DNA of 64,000 nt from Cordia subcordata. Its lineage: Eukaryota; Streptophyta; Magnoliopsida; Boraginales; Cordiaceae. Shown here in pieces: positions 48,165 through 60,310 of the stretch (positions are counted from its first letter, which is position 1; the number at the start of each line of letters is the position of its first letter). The notes under the pieces are model-generated. The model was not told where the DNA came from, did no database searches, and saw only the letters and a list, made by a program, of their open reading frames with translations. The stretch lies in assembly GCA_028554755.1 (NCBI GenBank), contig JAPTOF010000003.1, positions 21,016,501-21,080,500 on the forward strand. The letters are read 5' to 3'. A program made the position numbers and the translations under genes.

Positions 48165-48452
48165 TCATAGCAACGCATCCCCGCTACTTACGTTGTTCAC
48201 AAGTGAAACCTGTCGAGTGTCTACCACAACTTCCTCTACCTCTATGCAAACACTACTCAACTCGAGAACATTGCATACATGCTCCACTTCATCCTTAAAA
48301 CCACGAAGAGACTCCATCTCTGCACTCATAGTGCCTTTCAACTAAGCCACCCTTGGACCATCAACCTCTTTACGGAACCCTTGCTCATACAAATTCACTG
48401 CCGCGTCATTCAAAGTATAAGCAATCTCATTTGTTCCATCTAGTCTTGCCAT
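48165..48452 (-). CDS. Second short frame of the TR-GAG element, unknown
   Basis: Starting MARLDGTNEIAY just before gag ends and in another frame, 96 codons with one internal TAG. Acidic, helix-prone (for example EMESLRGFKDEVEHVC), possibly a coiled coil. It does not resemble protease, integrase or RT. Could be a captured host fragment or an element-specific extension. Function unknown. Confidence 0.4.
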
Positions 48453-49261
48453 TGTCCTACAATGACAAACCAGATATCTCCAGTACCATCAAAATTCTCA
48501 TCCTCCACATCATCCACCATGTTCATTGATTCCTGCTTATTTCCCTTTGGACAAAGGTGCTTAAAGTGACTTCATTCCCTACACTCAAAACACGTTACAT
48601 CTTTTGCTCTTGGTTTTGACTTCAATGAAGATCTTTCTTTCTTGTGTCTCACTGCTCTGCTCACTAACCCCTCTCTCTGAACTTTCACTCCGTTTCTCAA
48701 GAAGTGTTTCTTCGAATCCTTAGACTTCAATGCTAAACAAACATCATCTGAGCTAATCTTGTCACTTATATACAACAGAGTGTCTACGAAATTATCATAT
48801 GAAGGTAATAGAGAACACACCAAAACAAGGGCAAGATCTTCTAAATCAATCGTTACTCCTATTTTTTTCAACTCCATCACAATGGAATTAAACTCGTCAA
48901 GGTGTTCTTTCATCGATGCACTCTCCTTCATCTTCAGGGTATACAATCTCTTCTTGAGATAGAAGCAATTCGTCAGCGACTTCGATAAATAAAAATCCAT
49001 CAAAGCCTTCCAGGCCTCGACTTTTGTCTCCTTATCAGCTATCTCCATTAATACATCGCTTGAAACGCTCATGTGTATTGCACTTATAGCCCTTTCCTCT
49101 AATTCCTCCTCTTCCTCTGGTTTTAATTCCTTTTTGATCTTTCCTTCAACTACTTTCCAAAGTCCTTGCATGACCATAAAAGCTTTAAACTTGATCTTCC
49201 AGATACTAAAACTGCCCTTACTATCGAATTTCTCAATCTAAAACTTCGCCGAAGTTGACAT
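48440..49261 (-). pseudogene. Copia-type gag of the TR-GAG element, two in-frame stops
   Basis: The minus frame from ATG at 49261 to TAG at 48440 is 274 codons and colinear with Copia gag (UBN2/retrotran_gag): IEKFDSKGSFSIWK, MQGLWKVVEGK, WKALMDFYLSKSLTN, FYLKKRLYTLKM, HLDEFNSIV, then a CCHC knuckle C-FE-C-RE-..H-FKHL-C. Codon 8 is a stop, and the knuckle's Gly codon is TGA. Apart from these two stops no shift is seen, so the element may have been active not long ago through other copies. Product would be capsid-like protein. Confidence 0.85.
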
Positions 49262-49738
49262 CTCTTCCAAAACACACACCTCGAAATAGAATTTGGTTAA
49301 ACTGACTGCAAAATCGAACACAGCACACTGAAAAACCTTCGAATACCCCTTTGGTCAACTTTGGTCAACCCGATCAAAAGTCAAATTCGCGGTCAAAGTT
49401 AACGATATACCAAAACGTGTACCTCAGAGCAGAATTTTGCCAAACTAAGTGCAAAAACAGACTTGGCACGTCAAAAAATGATAGGTAGGTTCTGGCAAAC
49501 TATGGTCAAGCTTGGTCAACTATCAACAATCAAAGTCAAAGTTTGGTCAACCCCGGTCTAACATGGTCAAACCTGTCACAGCAACTCCCATGTGCGCATT
49601 ACACCAAATCTTCCTTCTTTGTTCGAATTTCTTGTGCTCCCGTGCGTCCAAATTTTTGCGGCAACTAAATGAACCAAATTCAAAATAATTTTCATGTGTT
49701 TTCTACGCCTACCCACAACCAAGCTCTTGATACCGGTT

Positions 49739-50108
49739 TGTTAAGGAAAATGTGGTATAAGCGAGATGAAATGAATGAGAAATTCAAGACACAATTTACG
49801 TGGTTTGGCCTAGTCTACTCCACGGGCAAAAAAGAGAATTGCATTAAGATAATATTAATAATGAATACAATATGAACTCTCAATCTAGCTTTAAACGCTC
49901 TCTACTAAACTGCCATACATCTTTCTTCTCTCTCACACTTATTACAATAGGTTAAGTACCTATTTATAGGACGCAGAAACAACAATATGACAGTATATGA
50001 TTAATAGCAGAATATAAATAAAGCAAAATTAGAAAAGGGCAAGACAACAAATAATGTAGGTCTTCCCATATTTTTTAAGCACCATTAAAATACAGACCAA
50101 TCCTTACA
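49739..50108 (-). repeat. TR-GAG 5' LTR, 370 bp
   Basis: On the plus strand it runs from TGTTAAGGAAAATGTGG to CCAATCCTTACA, matching 46280-46324 plus 47685-48008. Confidence 0.88.
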
Positions 50109-52554
50109 CTTGACTTCTTGGCTTGCTACAAGGGGCTACCTTAGGATTGCAGCAATCGGCATGGCTAGATGGCTTCAAGAAGGAAAGGAAATAGAAAATA
50201 TGATGTACAATGCAACTCCAACGGATTTAGAGGCACCGAGTGGAATTGGCTGTAAAGAAGAATTATCAGACTTAGGAATATCTTTAATACAGTAAAGAAT
50301 AGCTTTAAATTGTAGTACATTAGATAAGAAGAGAATTGGGAAAATTAGTAGTATAGTATTCTCTCCAAGGGAAAGGCTAAATTCCAAAACGATTTCTCTC
50401 ATTGTCAAAGTGAGTAATAAAATCTAGTCATACTAAATCAATAAAGCTAAGAACTAGTTGATCTCCTTACTACTTTACCGCTCTTTCCTGCTTTTAATGA
50501 GGTTACTCGCAACACGCAGTTTGCCTAGAGAAGAACTTGGAGATCAGATGATAGATGATAGAGGTGTGAGATCAATTAAAATATTGATTTGATGCATTTC
50601 GCATTTCGCATTTCGCATTTCACATTTCATTTGAGAGGTTTCAGGTTTTTTTCTTTTTTTTTTTTTTTTTACCATAGTTGAGAGATAATTCTTTCTTTCC
50701 TAAGGAAGATAGTTATTAATATATATGTTATAGCTTACAGTGGAAAAAGTTTTTAGATCTTCCCCTCCTCCATGCCTTTGGTTTGTCATACTTATTTTGA
50801 TGGAGCCTATTTCATCTAAATAAATTTAGAAGCATATTGTTCTAGTTTTCCTTTTTCCTTTTCTTAAGCAATTTTAGCAATATGTTAATTGACTATGTAC
50901 TTAACCCATTTTTTCTACACTATCATCCGAAACAAGTACTCGTGATGGAAGAATGTCTTGTGTGCTTCAGAGTCACACGTCAAAGTCTTTTGAAAAGTTG
51001 AGAATGGTTAGAAATAGTTTGACTAATTAAATAATTAATTACTTAATTGCAGAGATTCTCTAATTCATGTGCCATAACGTGCTCTCTGCAGAATGCATAT
51101 AAAATTGGAACCTATTCTAGCAAATCCGATAGTTTTGGCCATGTAATCTAACAGCAGATATTATAGTTATAACTAACTATTCATAAAAATTTTCTTTTGA
51201 GTTTGAAGAAAGATCTAAATGGTATTATTATTTAAAAAATGAAATAGTTGAAATATAAATTATCGATTAATAATTATCTTAAGGAACGTTATGTCCCTTC
51301 TATTCTTCTCTCAAGACCCAAAAAAAAAATTGTTAATAGAAATTCGATTGTTCAACTCCTAAACAGTTGCGCGGTAAGTGTGTTTGAGTGTGTATATCAA
51401 CTTAATATGTTTTTGTTGCTGTAAATTTATTTCCTTTTGTTCATCTGTGTTTGCTTCTTTACTGTTCCTTGTTGTATTTTAATGCAAGCTATGTAATATT
51501 ATACATGCATTATTAGTTTACTCTCACTACTTTAATGTTATTTGAAAAAACAATAAATTGAATACAATTTAAAGCCAAAAAGAAAATGATGATAATCTAC
51601 TTGAATAGAACGAAGAAACCAATTATATGGATTATTATTAAAGGATTTTATTCTTCTTCGTTCCTGGTCGTCCAATATTTGAGGGTGGATGTAGGATTTC
51701 CCTTTCTTCCCCTAACAGAGGTTTAAACACATATCTATACATATAAAGGTCACACTTATTATAACTAATAATTTAAATTAATTATGAAACTTAAATAATT
51801 ATTTATTATACTTACGATACATATCTAGCTCGTGAGCTTTGACTTGCTCGGTACTTGACATATAGTCTTTGCTGATTACGTTGTAATTGTGGGAAAGATG
51901 TTTCACAACCACATACTTCAAGAATTTTTTTTTTTTAACTTTGGATTTAGAAGTATTAAAGAAAAAAAGAGTTTTTAACCCAACCCATCTGCACTTCGGG
52001 AGTAGCATTATACCATGCTTAATTACAAATAAAAATGGCAACTTGTTTTATTAAAATACACCAGTGCATAATGGCAATGAATGAAATCAAATGCAATGGA
52101 ATATTATTTTATATACTTCGCAAATTAAATAAATAAGAAATCGTTTCCCAGTGATACCTTGAAGTTTGTTTCATACTTGAAAATCTCGCATTGGAAAATC
52201 TGTTCACCTACACCAATGCTTAACGTGTATATTCATGCATGTACTAATCACATACTTCTACAGATACAAAGATTACCTATCATATGGTGTCTATATTAAA
52301 TTAGATAATCAGGCTATAGTTGTTTAGCTAGGTTAAGTTGATTCAGCTAGGTTAGGAATAATTGGCTCCTTGAAGCTCTGGCCCAATAGCCTAGGCTCAT
52401 TGTTCTAACTATTTAACAATAAGGTAATATTAGATATCATCTTATTTTTATCATTAAAGTATCACTTTCTATATGTTACATATGTCTAGTTGCGATACCA
52501 ACTTCAAAACGTTAATTTACACAAGAAGTGATATTTCATATGTATATTATATAT
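50109..52554. other. Intergenic, AT-rich
   Basis: A 61-codon open stretch at 50110-50295 (plus) starts with TTG and reads WLATRGYLRIAAIGMARWL; I do not recognise it. A short GCATTTC repeat lies at 50594-50630. Otherwise AT-rich with no gene seen. Confidence 0.4.
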
Positions 52555-52690
52555 GGGATGGAGTGCTCAAGTGGTGAGGCTTTCTCCTCCAAGAGTAAAA
52601 CTCTGAGTTCAAAGACGGATGGTTAGATTGGAGACCAATAATCGTTAGACAGTCTATACTTAATTAGTGAAGAAACCCGTGCATTCATAC
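52555..52690 (+). mobile_element. tRNA-derived SINE fragment
   Basis: GGAGTGCTCAAGTGGTGAGG (A-box region) and, about 35 bp on, CTCTGAGTTCAAAGACGG (worn B box), followed by AGATTGGAGACC and a short tail. No target duplication or poly(A) found. Confidence 0.55.
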
Positions 52691-53334
52691 ACAAGTGACA
52701 TCACTATACAGCAATCACATACAGCATGAGATTGCATAGAGAATATGGTCTAACTTGTCATTTGGACAGTAGAAGCTGCACACAATAATGGGAAATTTTA
52801 ATCTAGGAGCTGAAAGTAAAAGAATTTAGTTATCCTATATGAATGAAATTGAAACCTGATCACATGACAAAAATATTCAATTGTGTACAACAAGAAGTCT
52901 AACTCGATTTCTCCGAGAATAAGAATCCATGAAACTGAAAACTGATCATCCTGCAGTCTACTGATTCTAACCTACATGCATGCAAGGACTCAGACCCACA
53001 CCCATGGGCTAGTGACCGTTCTGAAATGCGCGTACCGTCTTCTGTAATCTTCCTGTGTCTCAAGTCATTACATGAAGCCTTACACTTTCTAATATATTCA
53101 TAGACAATTAAGCACTTGTTTAGAAATAACAGCAAAGAAATAATCAAAGTAACATTCTATATTTCATTTCACCTACAAAAGCTTTACATAATAATTATGT
53201 CTAAAGTTGTCCTGTAGTCCAATTCTAAGATTCACCTAGAAAACTTTGAGAATATTGGTGAAGGGCCACCAAAATTTGGCGTTTACTAGCAAATGATGTC
53301 CAGATCACTCACCCACTCACTCCCCATAAAAGCA
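52691..53334 (-). other. CHR4: 3' UTR and downstream flank of CHR4
   Basis: Directly downstream of the CHR4 stop on the minus strand. No other gene recognised. The 3' end was not located. Confidence 0.45.
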
Positions 53335-55377
53335 CTATGGTTCATTGTCACTTGCAGGACGATCGGATAATGTCCCTTCAGATGAAATCTCTTCTACATC
53401 TGCCTGCCCAGGTCGAGCAAGATCTGACTGAGTTTTACTGGAATCGCCACTTTCAGTCTGGTCTTTTTGCTCCTCCTTTGATGGATCCTGCCGGTCAAGG
53501 GATGAGGATGAGGTCTGCTTTGCTTTTTGTTCTGCAAGTAAACTTTGCGGTTCCAATGACTCTCTATCAACAGATTTTGGCCGAGGAAGCACACTCTCCA
53601 GGAAGTTGGAAGTTGATGTGCTAGGTGGTGGACCTGGTGCAACACAGGATGCAACCAATTTAAGCACCTCCGGAGAGGGGGTTAATCCCAGAGTTGTTTT
53701 CTTCAGTAAGGTAGGATTCTCTGACAAAGATGATGGGTTCACCATATTCAGAGGCAAGGGAGACGTATTAAGATTTGGTCCAATCCAAGGACGTCCAGAG
53801 AATTTAGCGGCTGATTTTGGAAAGGGAGGCAATAGTAGGTCTCCTGCAATAGAGGCTGAAGCAAAGTTCTCACTATGGAGGTGGCGCTTGAAATCACTGC
53901 TAGTTCCAGCAAGATCTTGCAAGGCAAATGCAACTCTGTTTGGTTTCAGCTTCTTTTTTTTCTTCGAACGCCTCCGTGGATCCTTTGGCTGGGAGGGAGC
54001 TGGGCCAGGGACAACAAAAGGAGGAATTTTGGAGTTCTCTTGACCATACAATGTGCAAACAGACTCCGCGATTGCAGAGATGGTTGGCGGCAAGTTGTGT
54101 TCAGTGGGCTCTGAAGGAGCATTAACTGCTTCTCGAAGCCAATGAGGCAGCTTATTCTGTTGAGAACTACTGGCAGCTGCTTCATCTTGAGCCCCGGAAA
54201 GAGCAAGATTCTGACCCTTATAATCAAAAAGCAATGAAGAATTGGCTGATTCACCACAACCTACATTTGCGTTTTTGCTGGAATCACGTAAAATGTCCAA
54301 TGATCTGTCAAGAAGGTTTGGCAATTTACCCAGTCTATTTGCAACATATCCATTTTCCTTTGGCTGCAAATTGAAGTAGCTTGGCGAATGCAAACCAAGG
54401 GATCCGAGGCTATTCATTCCCAATGAGTTTGGTAGTAATGGCAGCTCCACATGCATAGAGGGGGAACATTTATCAGAAGGTCCAGCAGCCAAGTCTCTTG
54501 AAAAGCTTGTTTGGAATTTATCAGCATTCCAAGTTGGAAGAGGTGGAATATGGTCGCTTCGGAGACCAAGTTGACCAGACAGCTCACAATGTGGCAAGGT
54601 GGAATCTAGATTACCAATGCCCAACTTCATGTCTGTGAGATGAGTTTGTAATTTCTGCGGTCCATTGAATTTACTTCCATGCAATGCACGTGTCATCATT
54701 CCATCAGAGATTCCCGGAAACAAAGAAGATTTTGCAGCATTAAGTGGCTTTGGCATTGTAAGTGTTGGCCCATCAAGGATCTTCTGTTGTTCTTCTTCCC
54801 ACCTAGTTGACAAATCTTCTGCAATTTTAAGCTTAGAAAATTTCAGCCTTCGATCTTGTAGTATGGCATCCCAATTCCCACGACCATGTCTACGGACACC
54901 AATCCATAGGTTGTCAAGTTCATCTTCAGACCAAAAATCCATTTTTGATTTCTTTTTGAGAAGGCTGCTTGATCCAGATCCAGTTCTCATCATTATGTTC
55001 TCAAGAACCCTTTTATGGTTTTCAGGAAACGACGAAAATGAAGGCGCCATCTGACCCAAGCCCAGTGTAGGAAGCCTCTCTTGCTCTTGTTGGTTAGATG
55101 TTGATGCATCTTGACAAGAAATTTTCAGATTTGGCATCAATAGCATTGTAGGACAGGGATGAAATGAGCCATTAGGATCCACAACCCTTGATCCCAAAGA
55201 TAAGCTGGGGAATAATTCAGAGGTTGGAGGAGGCAAGCTCTTGGCCGAAAATTGATATATCGGCAGCAGCTTCTCATCAAAGGGTAATTTAGGTAATGCT
55301 GTCTTTTCTTGGAAACCAGGGAAAGTAGCACCATAGTTTTCAAAGCCATTACCAGAATCATTTCCATTTCGAACTGC
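53335..55377 (-). CDS. CHR4: CHR4 (CHD3-type chromatin remodeller), last exon
   Basis: Acceptor CTACTTCTTCAG precedes GCAGTTCG at 55377; 680 codons follow to TAG at 53335-53337. This exon is the plant-specific C-terminus: low-complexity Ser/Pro regions flank a SANT/Myb-like module with KMDFWSEDELDNLWIGVRRH and GRGNWDAILQD, strongly conserved in CHR4 proteins. Further on come a basic RRRSKKKKKLKPNR nuclear-localisation-like segment and an acidic Ser-rich end (SSEGTLSDRPASDNEP). The SANT-like part is expected to contact histones or DNA. No break seen. Confidence 0.93.
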   Translation of the reverse strand, partial: AVRNGNDSGNGFENYGATFPGFQEKTALPKLPFDEKLLPIYQFSAKSLPPPTSELFPSLSLGSRVVDPNGSFHPCPTMLLMPNLKISCQDASTSNQQEQERLPTLGLGQMAPSFSSFPENHKRVLENIMMRTGSGSSSLLKKKSKMDFWSEDELDNLWIGVRRHGRGNWDAILQDRRLKFSKLKIAEDLSTRWEEEQQKILDGPTLTMPKPLNAAKSSLFPGISDGMMTRALHGSKFNGPQKLQTHLTDMKLGIGNLDSTLPHCELSGQLGLRSDHIPPLPTWNADKFQTSFSRDLAAGPSDKCSPSMHVELPLLPNSLGMNSLGSLGLHSPSYFNLQPKENGYVANRLGKLPNLLDRSLDILRDSSKNANVGCGESANSSLLFDYKGQNLALSGAQDEAAASSSQQNKLPHWLREAVNAPSEPTEHNLPPTISAIAESVCTLYGQENSKIPPFVVPGPAPSQPKDPRRRSKKKKKLKPNRVAFALQDLAGTSSDFKRHLHSENFASASIAGDLLLPPFPKSAAKFSGRPWIGPNLNTSPLPLNMVNPSSLSENPTLLKKTTLGLTPSPEVLKLVASCVAPGPPPSTSTSNFLESVLPRPKSVDRESLEPQSLLAEQKAKQTSSSSLDRQDPSKEEQKDQTESGDSSKTQSDLARPGQADVEEISSEGTLSDRPASDNEP

Positions 55378-55514
55378 CTGAAGAAGTAGCAAATAAAATA
55401 ACATTATAATAATGAAGACATATGTAATCAGTTAAAATGGATTTATGAAGTCTCCATGAATTCGAGGAAGTGCTTGTATTGGTATAAGCATATGAGATGG
55501 AAAGAGAGACATAC

Positions 55515-56160
55515 TGATGGAACACAGTTACTGGTGCCAATGCTCTTCTGTTGCTGTTCAGAAGTATCTGATACCAGGTCAGGTGATTTATATCTTCCTG
55601 GGACAGTCTCATAACCTTTGAAACCTGCTTCATTGGAGATCCCAGATGAGGGAAGTGACAAGGGAACTGCAGGTGATGGAAACTCAGGTCCAGGCCCTTG
55701 TCTTATCTGCTTACTGTATGATCTTGAAGAATTCCTCTGCGTTAACTCCATTTGACTGGCGTTAGGAGCATAGAGTCCCAACACCGTTGAAATGTTATTG
55801 TTTGGCAGATAGTTCATATAGCTTGTCTTCTGTAAGTGGTGATCCGGAGGGGAAATGTCGGGAGAATGTTCTGGATTAGCACTTGATTTGTGCTTCAACA
55901 TCTTTCCCAGCTTTAAAGCTGAATCTGTCCTGCTCTTTGGTCTCTCTGATGTCTGACCAAACCTATTATTTTCCACATCAATTGCTGAAGCCTTCTCTTC
56001 AACAGACTGAAGTGATGTTGTCATTTGACTGCTAGCTTGAGCATGGGATGGAGGAAGTTGAGGAAAAGAGTTTAGTCTGGACACTTGTTCAAGAGGAAGA
56101 CATGTAACATTTGCTTTTCGCTTGGCCAGTCGGTCCTTTTGTCTAGCACGAAGCTTAGAA
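55515..56160 (-). CDS. CHR4: CHR4, penultimate exon
   Basis: Acceptor TTCTTCTACAG, donor CATCA-GTATGT. The frame enters as the last base of a Tyr codon and leaves in phase 0. It reads SKLRARQKDRLAKRKAN, basic and helical, then a poorly conserved Ser/Pro-rich linker to NCVPS. Joins to AVRNGND in the last exon. Confidence 0.92.
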
Positions 56161-56683
56161 CTGTAGAAGAACAAATAAGAATACCCACTGTAAGTACTCC
56201 ATCTGTGAATAAAAACAAGAAAAGATTTTCATACAATGATAATTCTAAATTAAGGCAGACAATTCAAGTCAATTATGTTTTCTACAACTTTACACTAATC
56301 ACAATTTTCACCAAGTAACATTGTGTTCGCTTGGATAAAAAGCAAGGGGATGAAGGTGTAGTCAAATAGAAGCACGACCTCTTCCCATCACGTAAGAATA
56401 GGAACAGAGGGCTGGTATAAGTGTACAGGGGCTGAGTTTCTCAAACCTACCCAAACTGGAAGGTGCAGAGGAAGGGAAGTTATATCCTGCACCCGCAGCA
56501 CTCTATACCACCCAAGCAAGGTGCAGCCCAAGCATATAATTCTCGTGCTTTTTTTAACATTTAAACAAGAAAAGAATGAAAGAAAAAACCGTACGTTCAC
56601 AACGTTTACGTTCCGTGTTCATAAATTCTAATTATTCACCACTCTTATACAATACTGTTCATCATCTTCTTCTTCACAGATAC

Positions 56684-56702
56684 TACACACACACACACAC
56701 AC
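56684..56702. repeat. (CA)n microsatellite in CHR4 intron
   Basis: About nine CA units in the 1120-bp intron 56161-57280. Confidence 0.9.
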
Positions 56703-56889
56703 ATATATGACTGCTTTGCTTTTGCATACGACTGTTTTGCTTTTGCTTGGGTTTGTTGCCACCATCCTCCAGTTCCTCTCCTCTCACTTTTCCTTTTCTA
56801 CTTCAGATCTCTACCAATACCTCTCCACCACCACTCCCCACCGCGGCCACAACCACTAATAACATACAAACAGATCTACTATAGTTGGG

Positions 56890-56912
56890 GAGAGAGAGAG
56901 AGAGAGAGAGAG
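56890..56912. repeat. (GA)n microsatellite in CHR4 intron
   Basis: About eleven GA units, in the same intron. Confidence 0.9.
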
Positions 56913-57280
56913 GAGTCTAAGAGGGTGTAGCATGTTCTATCCAGTCTGTTTCTTTTTTTTCCCATGAAAAGCCGGGGGGTTCACTATGCTTCAGAGGAGC
57001 ACCTTGCCAAAGGTACATGGTAAAATCCGCAGTGGAGGAATTATGTACGAGGGTTGATTAGCATGGATAAGAAAAACAAAAATCCTCACTAGTTTGTGAA
57101 AGAAAACTCCTCCTCTCATCCCATTGCCCCTGTACAATCAAATACGCAAGTGAAGTATCTCTATTGCTCGCCAACTCTCACCTTTCCTTTTCCCTTATCC
57201 AAACAGCATACTTAAAACAGACTTAACTATATTCAAGTTACTAAGTCAGGAATTCAATACTTTAGGTGCAATACACTCAC

Positions 57281-57369
57281 TATTTTTCTTTTAGAGCTCG
57301 TCCTGCTGGAGTATACTCCCGCTCCGGTTCCTTCTCTGGCTCTGGCTCTGGCTCATCATCCGGGCCACC
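57281..57369 (-). CDS. CHR4: CHR4, small exon
   Basis: 89 bp, acceptor ATGACAG, donor GTGAGTG. Reads GGPDDEPEPEPEKEPEREY then TPAGRALKEK; the Glu/Pro repeat followed by TPAGRALKEK is a CHR4 hallmark. Phase 0 in, phase 2 out, completing Tyr with the next exon. Confidence 0.9.
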
Positions 57370-58658
57370 CTGTCATGTTACATATCAAAACAGTTGGAAA
57401 TAAAAACCGGATGCAAATCAGAACATATTCAATCTCGTTAATCATGTGCCCTTGAATTACCCAAAAAGAAGAAAAAGAAAAAAATCTTTACCCTTGAAAA
57501 CAGCAAAAGCAAGCTAGATCTACATTCAATAACATACACAACCTAAAAATAATAACAATAGGGCAATGAGCAATGACAACAATTTATTCACATTTTTAAT
57601 CATTAGTTGAAAACTAGATCCTTACATGACCCTCAGAAATAGACTGATAGAAAGGCCAAAAGGGATCTATGGTTCTTTTTCTTTTAAAACGACACCCAAG
57701 TAATTTACTTCAACATCATTGTTTCTCTTTTACATTTCCAGCATAAGTAATCTACCTTCTTCAACAGTTGCATTGGCTAACACCTCTATGGGTACAAGCT
57801 AAGTGGTCTTTCATCATTGTAACAATATCGCAAAACATTTTGTGATTCTGGCTGGATTATAGTTGACAGAGCAAGAGACAAGAGGTGCTTGCCATGGCTT
57901 CTTTATTTCAGCACATGGCCTTTTCTTTATTATGATTTGGGTCAGCGGTAACATAGGGTATGTTATTCTCCAACTCTGGTCACTAATGTGCTTAATGTTT
58001 TGCCTTCTTTTTCTTTTATGGTTGGCAAACGTTTTATGTTTTATACATTAAGAATAAATAAGAGAAAAATAGATTAAACAAATGTCTAACCAGTTTTCGC
58101 ATTTGTGTTCCGCCATGGAATTCACGTTCTGTAGTGTGATATAAATTGTCCAATTCGGTGAGATTCAATTTCAATTTATGTACAAATTCATTTCATATAA
58201 TCAGTTCGTACAGTTTTGTTCATGAATAACTAGGAATCCGTTCGTACAGCTTTGTTCATGAATAACTATGAATCAAGAGATATCAAGTCAAACCTTCTTC
58301 CACTGGGCAGAAATTGGGATTGAGTTATTGCACCACCACAATAAAGTTTTGTTATGGAAATAAATTTTCTAAAATTGAGCAAAAGGAAATTGTCCAATTC
58401 TGTAATAACTAATATCCACATTCTGCCATATCAATTACCAAGGAAAAATCACGAAAACTTCTTAGAGGTTTTAGGATGGGGCCACCAAGAAATTTTAGAA
58501 AACAATTGCATCAGATGCATGGCCAATCAGAAATGCTAGCAGGATATACTTGAAAATTTTATGGTGAATGAGGAATTCGATGTGATGGTAACTAACCAAC
58601 AAATTACAAGAAGGCAGAGCAGAAACAAGAATATACAATACATGAATCATTAGATTAC

Positions 58659-58773
58659 CTCACTATGTGTTTCACTAGGATGCGGCGTATATGCTTCCCT
58701 ATAAGAGACGGCTTTCCTTTGGCGTTTCCCTCGACCAAGAGTTGCTTCAACCTCTGTTTGGTATTTCTCCCAT
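58659..58773 (-). CDS. CHR4: CHR4, exon with GRGKR motif
   Basis: 115 bp. Acceptor GGCTTTATAG, donor GTAATCTA. Reads WEKYQTEVEATLGRGKRQRK and AVSYREAY, the conserved stretch after the helicase in CHR4 (YREAYxPH). Phase fits both neighbours. Confidence 0.92.
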
Positions 58774-59329
58774 CTATAAAGCCAAAATGTAAAGGAAAGC
58801 ATGTAAGAGACACCTTTCAATAAAAGTCACTAGTACATTTCTTTAATTCTAAGAAAATGAGTTGTCCAGATTTTCTTTTAGTAACTTGTAGGCTTAAATA
58901 GATAAATCTACCATAGATCTCTATCACTTATGTTATCCCTAGTTAATGACATGTAAGAGAACACTTTGGAACAAAATCAGAAAGCATTAAACACTTTTCG
59001 CAACATCCACTCAATGCACCTTCAGTCTTGGCACTTGTCATCAACTAGAATTGAACTGGGAACAAGCAGATATTATATTAGACTTATAAGTAGTCCTCAA
59101 GAGCAATAAGATGAACACTTTACAGAGGGCAAATCCTACGTTTATTAGCGTGCAGATTGCCACAAACTTTGTGCGGTAAATGCGTCAAAATAACATGGAT
59201 ACTTGATTCCCCTTTAAGGCTCTCCATCAGTCACATTCACATTTCAGTTATGAAGCATTAACAGGATCGCAGCAATAGGTGCAAATATTATGCGACCGGA
59301 CATCTGTGTTTTATGCAGTAAATGTTTGA

Positions 59330-60310
59330 GAGGTTTTTTTTTTCTTTTTTTTCCCTTTTGAAAGTAAAGAATATTATTAATATGCAGTTTTGCACCAAGG
59401 GGGTGTAACCACAAAAATATGTCCATCAAGTCAGTAAGCAATCTAAACAGTCATGTAAGTTATCAACAATAACTATACAATACCATTTAATTCAAAAACA
59501 AAAATCACGCAACCATTTACTCGTCAGACTAGAGAGAGAAACTCCTTTCCTTCAATAACGCGGCAATTCCCTTCTTTCCAAAGTGTCCCCACGATGGTAA
59601 AAAGAATCATGGGAATGACATTTTTCTTGCGTTTGAAGGCTTTGATTCCACTTCAAGCTTTAATCTCATCGACAACGGATTTAGAAGCCACCCATTGAGT
59701 CCCCATAAATGTTTAAAGCCATCTCAAAAAGAAACCTCGCCCAATCACACCTAAGTACAAGATGCTCCCGTCTCCAATTTAGAATGCACTAAATAACAAT
59801 TATTTGCCCCCATCTTTGAAGATTATCCATTGTACGAATTCTCTCCCATGCCACCTATGATGCAAAGAAAGCAACTCTAGTTGGGCCACAAGTCTACCAA
59901 ATGCCTCTCCATGGAAAATCCACTCCCTCAATGTCCTCCACAAAAAGATTTCATCGTAAAAGTGCTATTTTTCACCAAACTCCACTTCACCTTGTCCTCT
60001 CCCCCTTGGAAGAGGCATAGTTGTTAAGACATCCAAATAAACTAGTGCACTACTCCAATTCCCAATCATTCACATCCATAGTGGAATTCACCTCCCGTCC
60101 AGAAAACGAACAATTTTGCCCACTGAACATTAGAGACAATCGTAGCATGTCTATATCTAGCCAAAAAAAAAATAGTGAGAAAGAGATCTTTAAAGGAGTA
60201 GAAGGAGAAACATTCCAATTGGACAGCCACAAAAGCACCCTCCCCCCATTCCCCACATAAAAAGCAATATGATCATTAAAGAGCTCCAATGTAGATATCA
60301 GAAGTACAAT
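59330..60310 (-). mobile_element. 5'-truncated L1-type LINE fragment 1 in CHR4 intron
   Basis: On the minus strand: a stretch reading HIAFYVGNGGRVLLWLSNWN (region after the RT core), then a zf-RVT-like part with TMDNLQRWGQI near 59800, then a 3' end with TTAATAATATTCTTTAC and an A-rich tail (59330-59356). Frames are broken. No RT catalytic core or endonuclease. Confidence 0.75.

Larger units (their letters stand above)
46280..50108 (-). mobile_element. Gag-only small LTR element (TR-GAG type, Copia gag)
   Basis: Two LTRs of about 370 bp (46280-48008 with a nested solo LTR; 49739-50108), ends TGTTAAGG...CCTTACA, flanks CTTTA and CTTGA (4 of 5). On the minus strand: PBS-like CGGTATCAAGAGC right after the 5' LTR, gag, a further short frame, then a PPT-like CCAAGGTGAATATT before the 3' LTR. 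No protease, integrase or RT. Without the nested insertion it is about 2.47 kb, which fits the described TR-GAG class of non-autonomous plant elements. Confidence 0.85.

Noticed and set aside
53337..55054. Several plus-strand open frames opposite the last CHR4 exon
   Set aside because: They are antisense shadows of a conserved coding exon with no similarity of their own.
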